Shown in pieces: positions 34,303 to 43,120 of a stretch of 49,251 bases of DNA. Numbering within the stretch: position 1 is the stretch's first letter; every line of letters begins with the position of its first letter. The notes beneath the pieces are model-generated. The model did not search any database. It was not told the origin of the DNA and saw only the letters and a list, made by a program, of their open reading frames with translations. A program made the position numbers and the translations under genes. Origin of the DNA: an uncultured Blautia sp. (GTDB lineage: Bacteria > Bacillota > Clostridia > Lachnospirales > Lachnospiraceae); contig NZ_CAKRNY010000029.1 of assembly GCF_934371575.1 (NCBI RefSeq), positions 1 through 49,251 on the forward strand, written 5' to 3'.

Positions 34303-35478
34303 TCAGCAAATGCGCAGCATGTTTTCCAGTGAAAACAGCTTATCAGCAGCAAGCAGATCCTCAAATGCATTCAGATTCAGGTCTGAATGTTCCAGCTCTC
34401 TGGAAAATCGGTAACAGATGGAAATCTGATCCTCCAGGCAGAAAACCCGCCCGTTTTTCAGGTAAGTACCGACATCAAGCTCATGGATCAACAGGGTGCA
34501 GACTACAGCCATTTTTACCTTGGCGAAAATCTCTCCATCGTAAACAGCACCGCAGAAATAAGTGTAGATCCAGTACACAAGCAGCTGCTCTTCCTGAATA
34601 TTCCAGTCTGGATAAGCCTGGCTGAAATCAGCAAGATGTTCCTGATAGAGTGGATTGCTGTTGGCGGAAGAGGTATTTTCTTCGGCTGCGTTGTAATACA
34701 GTGTGCTGAGAGTTTCTTTCAGAAACTCATGCCATCCAAAACACAGTACTTCCATTTTCGGTATAAATGCCTGCCACATTTCCTTCAGAAGCTGATGGGA
34801 AGAAGCGGTTTGATTCATACGTTTCTGTACCTTCGTAGTGAATTCCTCTCCGAATCCGGATGCGAGATGTCTTTCGCGGATTTCTTCCCATTTAAAAAGC
34901 TCATTTCTGTCAAGGCAGAGCTGGAAATCACTGGCTGCTGCGAGGAGCTTCCACATGCGCAGACGCATGGGAATCTGGCGGTTCTGGATAACTTCCAGAA
35001 GATAGTCCCTGGTATCCTCAAGAGCTGTGAAAAGCAGGTAGTCAAAGACCTCATAATTTTCTTCTTCAGATGGGACCTGCGCAGTCTGGAAATGGGTTTT
35101 TTCTTTTTTGCAAAGAAGAATCCGCGCAGCCTCAGGGCAGGAAAGGGACAGGGAATATTCCCGTAAACCTTCAAATTCTTCTATGTGCCTAGGATATTTT
35201 CTGCAGGTATCGCAGAGCATCCTTTTTCCGGCTTCACTGTAAATATCGCAGAGATTGTCATCGTTTAGGAACGCGCAGCGTCTGTTATACTGGCGGAAAA
35301 CATGTTCTTTCCAATTGATGTCGTTGTGAAGACGATTTCGGAAGGGCCCCTTCAAATGCTGGTATTTCTTCAGGCTCTTTTCGTCGATGACAATCTGCCA
35401 GCCTGCGCAGCAGGTGTCCGGACAGGCGCCTGCAATGCAGGAAAATTCTTTATAATAATCAGGTCTTGTAATTTGCAT
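34303..35478 (-). CDS. fliB: FliB-family lysine-N-methylase-like protein
   Basis: A 391-residue member of the flagellin lysine-N-methylase family. It carries a cysteine-rich N-terminal half (C14, C19, C23, C24 in CIAGACPDTCC, then CAFLNDDNLCDIY and CDTCRKYPRH), consistent with a metal or iron-sulfur centre. FliB methylates flagellin in Salmonella, but many non-flagellated Firmicutes encode homologs, and no flagellar gene is in this window, so the target here is uncertain. AAGGAGG stands ahead of the ATG. Confidence 0.8.
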   Translation of the reverse strand: MQITRPDYYKEFSCIAGACPDTCCAGWQIVIDEKSLKKYQHLKGPFRNRLHNDINWKEHVFRQYNRRCAFLNDDNLCDIYSEAGKRMLCDTCRKYPRHIEEFEGLREYSLSLSCPEAARILLCKKEKTHFQTAQVPSEEENYEVFDYLLFTALEDTRDYLLEVIQNRQIPMRLRMWKLLAAASDFQLCLDRNELFKWEEIRERHLASGFGEEFTTKVQKRMNQTASSHQLLKEMWQAFIPKMEVLCFGWHEFLKETLSTLYYNAAEENTSSANSNPLYQEHLADFSQAYPDWNIQEEQLLVYWIYTYFCGAVYDGEIFAKVKMAVVCTLLIHELDVGTYLKNGRVFCLEDQISICYRFSRELEHSDLNLNAFEDLLAADKLFSLENMLRIC

Positions 35479-35501
35479 GGAAAACCTCCTTACAGTAAAA
35501 C

Positions 35502-35530
35502 ATTATAAAATAAGGGAAACGATTGTGCAA
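35502..35530 (-). promoter_or_regulatory. promoter of the fliB-like gene
   Basis: Minus strand TTGCAC, a 17-bp spacer, TATAAT (35507 down to 35502), close upstream of the AAGGAGG box. Confidence 0.75.
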
Positions 35531-35538
35531 GAGCGTGG

Positions 35539-35567
35539 TTGACATTGCAACTTGAGGCTGTTAAACT
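35539..35567 (+). promoter_or_regulatory. promoter of the REC/HD-GYP gene
   Basis: TTGACA (35539-35544), a 17-bp spacer, TAAACT (35562-35567). It is back to back with the minus-strand promoter at 35502-35530. The leader contains an uninterrupted run of eight G (35640-35647). Confidence 0.6.
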
Positions 35568-35673
35568 ATATTTACATATCTTAATACTTTTGAAATTCTT
35601 AGGATTTTAAAAGTTGTCAGAAAATTGCGAAAATAAGGCGGGGGGGGTAACCTCGTCTGCAGAGGACATATAA

Positions 35674-38097
35674 ATGAGTGAAGCAATCGTACAGCAGAAG
35701 CAGAAGATTCTTATCGCAGATGATTCTGAGATGAACAGGGATATTCTGGCAGCAATTTTGGAAGATGAATATGATATTGTGCAGGTGAAGGACGGGGTGC
35801 AGGCAGTGGCTTATCTACAGAAGCATGCAGAGGAGCTTTCGCTGATCCTTCTTGATCTTGTGATGCCCCAGATGGATGGATTTGAAGTGCTTGCATACAT
35901 GAATAAGGAGCACTGGATCGACTCTATTCCGGTGGTGATTATTTCCACAGAGGATTCTCCGGTCTATATTAAAAGGGGATATGATCTTGGGGTAACCGAT
36001 TTTATGGCGAAGCCTTTTGATGCAAATCTGGTACGCCGCCGTTCTGCAAATGCCATTCTGCTGGGAGCCAAGCAGCGGAGAATGGCAAGCATTGTAAGTG
36101 ATCAGATCTATGAGAAAGAGAAGAGCAGTAAGATGATGATCAGCATTCTTTCTCATATTGTTGAATTCCGTAATGGTGAAAGCGGTCTTCATGTTCTTCA
36201 TATTCAGGTGATTACAGACATGCTTCTTCGCCATCTGGTACAGAAGAAGGATAATCCATATAGTATCAGCAAAGAACAGATTGGACTGATTGGCACAGCG
36301 TCTGCGCTCCATGATATTGGTAAGATCACCATTCCCGATGAAATTCTGAATAAACCGGGCAGATTAACGGCTGAGGAATTTGCAGTTATGAAGGGACATT
36401 CCATGGCCGGTGCGAATATGCTGGAGCAGCTTCCCTTTGATCAGAAGGATGAACCGCTTGTTAAGACTGCCTATGAGATCTGCCGCTGGCATCATGAGCG
36501 CTATGATGGAGGTGGATATCCGGATGGTCTGAAGGGTGAGGAGATTCCGATTTCAGCCCAGGTTGTTTCTCTTGCAGATGTCTATGACGCACTTACAAGT
36601 GAGCGATGCTATAAGGATGCATATACTCATGAGAAAGCTATCGAGATGATACTGGCCGGACAGTGTGGTGTATTTAATCCTGTTCTTCTGGAGTGCCTTC
36701 TGGATATTTCCGGTACTCTGAAAAAAGAGATGGGAGTGAAATCCAAATCTCGTTATAGCGGCACGGATATGTCCAATATTGCGAACCGCTTCCATGATTT
36801 TGAACTGGAAACTTCTGAGAAGATCGTTAAGCAGCTGGAGCGCGAGAGACAGCGGTTCAATTTCCTGTCAGAAAGCACAGATCAGATTATATTTACATAT
36901 ACAGTATCCCCGCCGCTTTTGAGTATGAATGAAGCCGGCATGAAGCGGAGCGGAATCAGCGAGCCGGTGTTTTCACCGCTGGAGCAGGGGGCTTTAGAGC
37001 ATCTGATTGAAAAAAGTTCTCTGGAACGTTTCCTTGAAAAGATCAGAAAGGCCACCAAAGAGAATCCGAATGTGGTAAGTGATTTTTGCGCGAAGGACGG
37101 CAGATTTCCCCAGCGTTACCGCTGTGACTGCAGAGTTATCTGGGACACGGATGATTCCGGTGAAGTGGCCGGTATTGTAGGAAAGCTTACCGATATTGAT
37201 GCAGATTACAGTGTGGTAAGCGATACGCTGGATGCGGCACTGAAATACAGCCGAAGCTCTGCATTTTCAAGTCTTTATGACCGGTATAAATCTCAGGGGT
37301 TTAGAATTACAGGAGAGGAAGCGTGGATTATGCTTCAGTACCTGCAGATCACTTATGATGTGGTGCGATTTGTGAATCCTGTTACCAAAAGGGTGATTCA
37401 TGTTGAAAGGGATGGACATACCTGGGAGTCTGATGTTCCCTGTTATGCAATGTGGGGACGCAGAGAGTGCTGCGGCAATTGTGCTTCTGCCATTTGTCTG
37501 CGGACAAAAGAACGCACCATGAAGTTTGAAACGAAAGAGAATGATATTTTCCAGGTTATAGCAATGTATACAGAGCTTGAGGGTCGGCCCTGCTGTCTGG
37601 AGCTGATTCTGAAGCTTGAGGATTCTTTCCTCCCTCAGGGATATACCAGAGAGGAAGTGACGAATTCCATACATGTCCACAGGGAAAAGATGTATATAGA
37701 CCGTGTCACCGGAATTTACAATAAGCGTTACTTTACAGAAAGGCTTTGCCGCAGGGAGAGAGTTTCCGCTCTTGCAATGGCAGATATCAAAGGTTTTAAG
37801 CGAATTAATGAGAGCTTTGGCCATCAGACCGGTGATGATGTACTGCGCCAGGTTGCCGGAGTGATCCACAAGGTTGTGGGAAAGAACGGTGATGCATTGC
37901 GTTATGCAGGTGATGACTTCATGATGGTATTTTCTGATATTACCAGTGAGAATTTTGAAAAAATTCTGGAAGAGATCCGCAAAAAAGTGGAAGCCCTGGT
38001 GTTTGCAGAACTGCCGGGAGTGAAGCTGGAATTGACTATTTCGGGCGTGTGTAAGCCTGGTAAGGCGGACGATCTCCTGGAACAGGTACGAATATAA
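35674..38097 (+). CDS. response regulator with HD-GYP domain, Cys cluster and degenerate GGDEF domain
   Basis: An 807-residue cyclic-dinucleotide signalling protein. The receiver domain (about 10-125) has acidic pair D16/D17, phospho-acceptor D61 and K113. The HD-GYP phosphodiesterase domain (about 150-345) has H213-D214 and HHERYDGGGYPDGLKG at 273-288, both intact. A PAS-like region follows (about 390-510). Then comes a module with cysteines 590, 599, 600, 603 and 608 (CYAMWGRRECCGNC), and a C-terminal GGDEF-like domain whose signature reads AGDDF (745-749). The last variant may be weak or inactive as a cyclase. c-di-GMP breakdown under phosphorylation control is the likely role. AGAGGA lies 7 nt before the ATG. 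Confidence 0.9.
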   Translation: MSEAIVQQKQKILIADDSEMNRDILAAILEDEYDIVQVKDGVQAVAYLQKHAEELSLILLDLVMPQMDGFEVLAYMNKEHWIDSIPVVIISTEDSPVYIKRGYDLGVTDFMAKPFDANLVRRRSANAILLGAKQRRMASIVSDQIYEKEKSSKMMISILSHIVEFRNGESGLHVLHIQVITDMLLRHLVQKKDNPYSISKEQIGLIGTASALHDIGKITIPDEILNKPGRLTAEEFAVMKGHSMAGANMLEQLPFDQKDEPLVKTAYEICRWHHERYDGGGYPDGLKGEEIPISAQVVSLADVYDALTSERCYKDAYTHEKAIEMILAGQCGVFNPVLLECLLDISGTLKKEMGVKSKSRYSGTDMSNIANRFHDFELETSEKIVKQLERERQRFNFLSESTDQIIFTYTVSPPLLSMNEAGMKRSGISEPVFSPLEQGALEHLIEKSSLERFLEKIRKATKENPNVVSDFCAKDGRFPQRYRCDCRVIWDTDDSGEVAGIVGKLTDIDADYSVVSDTLDAALKYSRSSAFSSLYDRYKSQGFRITGEEAWIMLQYLQITYDVVRFVNPVTKRVIHVERDGHTWESDVPCYAMWGRRECCGNCASAICLRTKERTMKFETKENDIFQVIAMYTELEGRPCCLELILKLEDSFLPQGYTREEVTNSIHVHREKMYIDRVTGIYNKRYFTERLCRRERVSALAMADIKGFKRINESFGHQTGDDVLRQVAGVIHKVVGKNGDALRYAGDDFMMVFSDITSENFEKILEEIRKKVEALVFAELPGVKLELTISGVCKPGKADDLLEQVRI

Positions 38098-38111
38098 GAA
38101 TAGTAAATTAA

Positions 38112-38148
38112 AAATGTCCCGGCGGATATTCCGCACGGGACATTTTTT
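38112..38148. terminator. terminator between the HD-GYP gene and glgD
   Basis: AAATGTCCCG (38112-38121) pairs with CGGGACATTT (38136-38145), with an inner stem GCGGA/TCCGC, followed by T residues. A-rich sequence on the left makes it usable from both directions. Confidence 0.88.
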
Positions 38149-38205
38149 GTCATGATATTCAAGGTTCGCAGATTTACAGTGTAAATCCTGCTTTCAAAAT
38201 ACAGA

Positions 38206-39321
38206 TCAGATTCTGTCGCCTCTCTTAATGTATCCCGGATGTCCAGGTTCGGAGACAACTTCTTTTACATGGTTGATCTTAACCTGCTTGTCTACAACCT
38301 GATTTTCCACATGAACACCCGCACCGATTTCGGCACCGGCAAGAACAACACTGTTCTTGATCACGGCACCCTTGTGGATCACGCAGCCACGGCCGATAAT
38401 GGAATTCTCAATGGTACCCTCAATCTGGCAGCCGTTGGAAACAACGGAGTTGCAGATATCTGCAGTCCCATAATAATGAGTCGGGCAGGAATCATTGGTA
38501 CGTGTAAAGATCGGCCACTCAGGATTAAACAATGTCTGAGCTGCTTTGATATCGATCAGTTCCATGTTTGCATCGTAGTAGCTCTGGAAGTCTGTAATGG
38601 AAGCGAAGAATCCGTGATGGGCAATTCCTCTTACATCCAGCTCTTCATGAAGCTCGTTGATAATATCTGCAAGTGTAAAGGCAGAAGAAATTGCTCTTGC
38701 CTTTTTAACCAGATCAATAAGCAGATCTTTCTTCATAATATAGGTATCCATGAAAATATTGCGGTTCTTGGCATTTCCGTGGTTTGGCTCAATGGAAAGA
38801 ACACCCTTCTGCTTATTCAGATTCAGAATGTTACAGTTCAGATAAGCTTCCTTTGCATTATCTACTGCATGATAGAGCAGAGTGATATCAGCTTCAGACT
38901 GGATATGCTGCTCGATCAGCTTGGAAAAATCTGCGGAATAAACCATATAATCCGGTGTGATAACTACATATTCATGATGCATTGCTTCAATGCACTCCAG
39001 GTTCTCATAGTAAGAAGCAATATCTGTATTGTAGATATCGTTTCTCTGGTCTACATCTGAGAAAAGAATCTGCAGTTTACCGCTCTTGGAGTTGATGTTG
39101 TAATGACGGCCGGTACCTAAATGAGCAACCAGTGTACGTGGTTTTTCTTTCACATAGACCTGGATACGGTCGATGTCACTGTTGCTCAGATTGGAGATCG
39201 GGAAGTCGATAACACGATATCTGCCCAGGAAAGAGAAGGCACCGATTGGACGATAGTCCTCAAGACCTTCTACTCTGATGTTTTTTGATGATGAGTTTAC
39301 AATTCCAAATGCTTTATACAT
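38206..39321 (-). CDS. glgD: glucose-1-phosphate adenylyltransferase subunit GlgD
   Basis: A 371-residue non-catalytic partner of GlgC. The nucleotidyltransferase fold and the C-terminal left-handed beta-helix are both present. The N-terminal pyrophosphorylase signature GGGxGxRL seen in GlgC is absent (MYKAFGIVNSSSKNIRVEGL), and GRYRVIDFPISN is kept. In Firmicutes GlgC/GlgD form the active ADP-glucose pyrophosphorylase, with GlgD modulating activity. The start is one base after the glgC stop, with AAAGGGGG inside the glgC end, so the two are translated together. Confidence 0.95.
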   Translation of the reverse strand: MYKAFGIVNSSSKNIRVEGLEDYRPIGAFSFLGRYRVIDFPISNLSNSDIDRIQVYVKEKPRTLVAHLGTGRHYNINSKSGKLQILFSDVDQRNDIYNTDIASYYENLECIEAMHHEYVVITPDYMVYSADFSKLIEQHIQSEADITLLYHAVDNAKEAYLNCNILNLNKQKGVLSIEPNHGNAKNRNIFMDTYIMKKDLLIDLVKKARAISSAFTLADIINELHEELDVRGIAHHGFFASITDFQSYYDANMELIDIKAAQTLFNPEWPIFTRTNDSCPTHYYGTADICNSVVSNGCQIEGTIENSIIGRGCVIHKGAVIKNSVVLAGAEIGAGVHVENQVVDKQVKINHVKEVVSEPGHPGYIKRGDRI

Positions 39322-39322
39322 A

Positions 39323-40465
39323 TTATTCGGCCCCCTTTACACGTTTCGCAATAAGCTCGATGTGCTCACTGTCTGCACTTCCTACCAGAGCACCCTTACC
39401 AACATTGATACCATTGGCAACAAGAGCACGTACTACGACTGCGCCGTCTTCAACAACAGCACCTGGCATAAGTACACTGTCAATTACTTTGGCACCGGGT
39501 CTTACCTTCGCACCGGTAAAGATAACCGAATTGGTAACCTCGCCTTCAATTACACAGCCCTGAGTTATGTAAGCGTTCTGGATCTTGGCTTCTGTGCCGA
39601 TATACTGCGGAAGTGCAGTTACGTCCTCAGTATAAATTTTCCAGGTGAGATCGCTTAAATCAAGCTCATTGTCCGGGCTGAGAAGATCCATATTTGCTTC
39701 CCAGAGGGAATCAATGGTTCCTACATCCTTCCAGTAGCCTTTAAAACGATAAGCGAAAAGTCTCTTATCATCATTCAGAAGGGTAGGGATAATGTCCTTG
39801 CCAAAATCATGGTTGGACTCTGTGTTCTTCATATCTGCAAGAAGAAGCTTACGGAGAAGTTTCCAGTTAAAGATATAAATACCCATAGAAGCAAGATTGC
39901 TCTGTGGTACAGGTGGTTTCTCAACGAATTCAGTGATGCGGTCAGTCTCTCCGTCTGTATTCATAATACCGAAACGGCTGGCTTCCTTAAGCGGAACCTC
40001 GATAACTGCAATCGTTGCATCTGCCTGTCTCTCCTTGTGGAAAGCAAGCATCTTGTCATAATTCATTTTGTAAATATGGTCGCCAGAGAGAACCAGAAGG
40101 TATTCTGGATCATATTGATCTATAAAATCAATGTTCTGGGAAATCGCGTCGGCTGTTCCGCGATATACGTCGAGTCCGGCATCTGCTTTCTCACGTGGTG
40201 GAAGTACATATACACCGCTGTTCTTGGAATCCAGTCCCCAGCGTCCGCCCGCTGCGACGTAGCTGTTCAGCTCAACGGATTCGTACTGTGTCAGTACACC
40301 GACTACATCGATGCCGCTGTTTGCACAGTTACTGAGTGGAAAATCAACGATACGGTATTTGCCGCCGTAAGAAACTGCCGGCTTAGCCACTTTGTTGGTA
40401 AGATCATGAAGGCGGCTGCCACGACCGCCTGCCAGAATCATTGCTAACATACTGTTCTGTTTCAT
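39323..40465 (-). CDS. glgC: glucose-1-phosphate adenylyltransferase, catalytic subunit
   Basis: A 380-residue catalytic subunit making ADP-glucose from glucose-1-phosphate and ATP, the committed step of glycogen synthesis. It contains [15 protein letters not shown] (nucleotide-binding loop), [31 protein letters not shown] (metal Asp), EFVEKP and a C-terminal beta-helix. The ribosome binding site AGAGAGGG lies before the ATG. No glycogen synthase (glgA) follows in the window, so the pathway is split across the genome. Confidence 0.96.
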   Translation of the reverse strand: MKQNSMLAMILAGGRGSRLHDLTNKVAKPAVSYGGKYRIVDFPLSNCANSGIDVVGVLTQYESVELNSYVAAGGRWGLDSKNSGVYVLPPREKADAGLDVYRGTADAISQNIDFIDQYDPEYLLVLSGDHIYKMNYDKMLAFHKERQADATIAVIEVPLKEASRFGIMNTDGETDRITEFVEKPPVPQSNLASMGIYIFNWKLLRKLLLADMKNTESNHDFGKDIIPTLLNDDKRLFAYRFKGYWKDVGTIDSLWEANMDLLSPDNELDLSDLTWKIYTEDVTALPQYIGTEAKIQNAYITQGCVIEGEVTNSVIFTGAKVRPGAKVIDSVLMPGAVVEDGAVVVRALVANGINVGKGALVGSADSEHIELIAKRVKGAE

Positions 40466-40497
40466 GGTGAACCCTCTCTTTCATTCCTTTGTGTTAT

Positions 40498-40526
40498 ATT
40501 ATACAATCATTCCATAAAAAAAACAA
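40498..40526 (-). promoter_or_regulatory. promoter of glgC-glgD
   Basis: Minus strand TTGTTT (40526 to 40521), a 17-bp spacer, TATAAT (40503 to 40498), about 33 nt from the glgC start. Confidence 0.7.
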
Positions 40527-40576
40527 TTTTTTTGTGCAAAAAAACTGTAAAATTTGGATGAAATATAACTAAAATT

Positions 40577-40807
40577 TTATTGGTAATTCTGTAAACTTTT
40601 CACAGCTTCAATATCCTCTGCCTGCACCTTAAGATTGGAGGTAAAGGATCTGCCGTCCGGAGTAGTGATCTGTACCTCGATTACGGTGCCCTCCTGGATG
40701 CCGGCCTGCTGTACTGCTGAGAGAAATGCCGGGAATTTGGGGTGTCGCCGGGTAAAGGCACTCCACATGTTTCGGATCTCAAGTAATTTCATTGGGTTAA
40801 TTGCCAT
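40577..40807 (-). CDS. small conserved protein of unknown function
   Basis: A 76-residue cytoplasmic protein (MAINPMKLLEIRNMWSAF, then VQITTPDGRSFTSNLKVQAE). No known domain is recognised. The ribosome binding site AGGAGG, about 8 nt before the ATG, is ideal, which supports a real gene. A 12-bp palindrome TCAGATATCTGA (40823-40834) lies just upstream. It shares orientation with glgCD but has a separate promoter region between. Confidence 0.75.
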   Translation of the reverse strand: MAINPMKLLEIRNMWSAFTRRHPKFPAFLSAVQQAGIQEGTVIEVQITTPDGRSFTSNLKVQAEDIEAVKSLQNYQ

Positions 40808-40995
40808 ATTTTATTCCTCCTGTCAGATATCTGATACTTTATACGGTTCCCCTCATTTTTACCGATAAAGTCCAGTTCTTTACTGCTGTACCTTACAGCT
40901 GTATACCTGATGTTTAACAGTATAGCAGAAAAAAATATGCACTGCAATGAAGGTGGAAAATATTCACATATTTAGCGAAAATAGACAAAAACGAC

Positions 40996-41025
40996 TTTAC
41001 ACATCATAGTCAATATTGTTATAAT
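40996..41025 (+). promoter_or_regulatory. promoter of the sensor-GGDEF gene
   Basis: TTTACA (40996-41001), an 18-bp spacer, TATAAT (41020-41025). The start codon is about 65 nt downstream. Confidence 0.7.
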
Positions 41026-41091
41026 AGACCAATACGGAGGAAAGACACGGAACTGTTGGAATATTGCATATATGAGGCAAGAGGTGTGATA

Positions 41092-43110
41092 ATGGAAGAA
41101 AAGAAAAGGTATAATCTTGGAATCCTTATTGGTGGAGTGCATACCTATTTTCCAAAGGAGCATATTAAGGGGATTTCAGAGGCAGCAGAAGAATTGAATG
41201 TAAATGTCTGCTTTTTTCTGGGAACCCAGACGAAGGATTTTTTCGAAAATGTTCTGGGAGGCAATCAGAAAACTTCCTACGACTATCAATTTAATACCAT
41301 ACATGATTACAGCCTGATCGGAGGACTGGATGGACTGATCATTAATTACGGAACCCTGGGGATCCAGCTTGGGGAAGAGGATCCTGACGCATTTGCCAGG
41401 AAATATAACGGGATTCCCGCGGTTTTTCTCACGGAAATCGTGGATGTTCCCAACTGTCATTCTCTCATCTGTGACAATAAAGGCGGTATCAGGATGATCC
41501 TTCAGCATCTGGTGGAGGATCACCATCTGTCCAGAATTTTGTTTGTGTCAGGACCGGAGCATAATACAGATGCCATTGAGCGTAAAGAGACCTATCTGGA
41601 AACCATGAAGAAATACGGATTTTCGGTTACCGGGAAGATGATCGCGCAGGGAGATTACTCGGAATTTGTCGACCGCCAGGTTGAGCGCCTTCTGGACGAC
41701 AATCCGGATGCTCAGGCAATTGTATTTGCCAATGATGAGATGGCCTTTGCTGGTTATCGGGTCTGCGAGAAGCGTGGGCTTGTAATCGGCAGGGATATTA
41801 TGATCACCGGATTTGATGACTGTGAGCGTGCATCAGGCATGGAGCCGCCGCTTACCACTGTTTTGCAGGATGGCGAGCTGATGGGGAAAATGGCGGTTTA
41901 CGATCTGGTGAATCGTCTGGAAGGAAAAGAGCCGATGAAGGATTCCATATCCAGACGGGTACCTGTTTCACTTGTAAAAAGAGAATCCTGCGGCTGTATA
42001 TCTGAGAACTTTCAGGAGAAAGAAACTCCTGTAGGGCTTGGTGCGCAGGTACACAAGCTGAATAAGACAATCTCCAAAATGAAGCTGGAACTGATCGGTT
42101 TTCAGCGCAAATCCTGGTTCATCCCGGTTCTTGCCAGAGATCTGAATGACTGCATGGATGATGAACAGGCTTTTTTGCGGGAAATTATGGAGAAAATGCA
42201 GGAGCTTCATACCCACTGCACTCATTTGTTCCTTCTGGACGAGCCTATTGTCTATGATGGAAAACGAAAATGGACATGTCCTTACAATCTTCATCTTGCT
42301 GCAAGCTATGAGGACGGCAGGATCATTACGAATTCTGCCTATGAAAGACCTCTGGTCATGAAAGAAAATGGGCTTTGTCAGCTGATGGATGATGGAAAAC
42401 TCCATCAGTTTATGGTATTTCTCCTGTTCTCAGGTGAAAAGCAATACGGGCTTCTGGCCTGTGATATCAAACAGGAGGAGTTTCCGTTTTTCTATGTGAT
42501 CAGTCTGCAGATCGGACTGTCCCTTCGCTATCTGGAAATCAGCAAGGCAGAGGCTGCCCGTCGGCTTGAGATGTCCAGGGATATGGAGGAAATCAAGGAG
42601 AGAAACCGCGTCCTTGGTATTATTTCCGAGTATGATGAGTTGACCGGGCTTTTGAATCTGCGCGGTTTCATGGAACATACCAAGCGGGTATGTCAGGCGG
42701 GCAAGGGACAGCGTACATATATGATCTATGGTGATCTGGATCACTTAAAGGAGATCAATGATACCTGGGGACATCCGGCAGGAAATTTTGCACTTAAGAG
42801 CGTGGCAGAGATTCTGAAGGGATGTCTTCGAAGCAATGATATTCTGGGGCGCGTAGGCGGTGATGAGTATATTATTATGGTGGAGTGCGAGGACCCCGAG
42901 TTTGGAGAGTCCTTCCGTCAGCGCGTGAAACTGGCATGCAATCTGTTTAATGAAAAATCAGAAAAACCGTTCCTGGTGGAAATTTCTCTTGGAATCACAG
43001 AGTTCCACCCAAATGTATCTACGGACATCCAGCAGGTGATCTCCCTGGCAGACCAGCAGCTTTATGAGGCGAAAAAGCACAGGAAGAAGTCGGTGAGACG
43101 GGGAGCCTGA
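41092..43110 (+). CDS. LacI-type sugar-sensor domain fused to GGDEF diguanylate cyclase
   Basis: A 672-residue protein. Residues about 8-300 resemble the periplasmic-binding-like sensor domain of LacI regulators (NLGILIGGVHTYFPKEHIKG, then IVFANDEMAFAGYRVCEKRG, then ITGFDDCERASGMEPPLTTV) but without the DNA-binding helix-turn-helix and without a signal peptide. A helical linker and a GAF-like middle follow. The C-terminal GGDEF domain has the intact signature GGDEY at 589-593 (RVGGDEYIIM). It probably makes c-di-GMP in response to an intracellular sugar or nucleoside-like ligand. ATG 41092 has AAGAGGTG upstream; the frame also runs back to a TTG at 41056. Confidence 0.88.
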   Translation: MEEKKRYNLGILIGGVHTYFPKEHIKGISEAAEELNVNVCFFLGTQTKDFFENVLGGNQKTSYDYQFNTIHDYSLIGGLDGLIINYGTLGIQLGEEDPDAFARKYNGIPAVFLTEIVDVPNCHSLICDNKGGIRMILQHLVEDHHLSRILFVSGPEHNTDAIERKETYLETMKKYGFSVTGKMIAQGDYSEFVDRQVERLLDDNPDAQAIVFANDEMAFAGYRVCEKRGLVIGRDIMITGFDDCERASGMEPPLTTVLQDGELMGKMAVYDLVNRLEGKEPMKDSISRRVPVSLVKRESCGCISENFQEKETPVGLGAQVHKLNKTISKMKLELIGFQRKSWFIPVLARDLNDCMDDEQAFLREIMEKMQELHTHCTHLFLLDEPIVYDGKRKWTCPYNLHLAASYEDGRIITNSAYERPLVMKENGLCQLMDDGKLHQFMVFLLFSGEKQYGLLACDIKQEEFPFFYVISLQIGLSLRYLEISKAEAARRLEMSRDMEEIKERNRVLGIISEYDELTGLLNLRGFMEHTKRVCQAGKGQRTYMIYGDLDHLKEINDTWGHPAGNFALKSVAEILKGCLRSNDILGRVGGDEYIIMVECEDPEFGESFRQRVKLACNLFNEKSEKPFLVEISLGITEFHPNVSTDIQQVISLADQQLYEAKKHRKKSVRRGA

Positions 43111-43120
43111 AAACAAAATA

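Noticed and set aside
34387..35166. 259-codon plus-strand frame inside the fliB-like gene
   Set aside because: Shadow of the minus-strand gene, whose cysteine motifs and ribosome binding site are clear.
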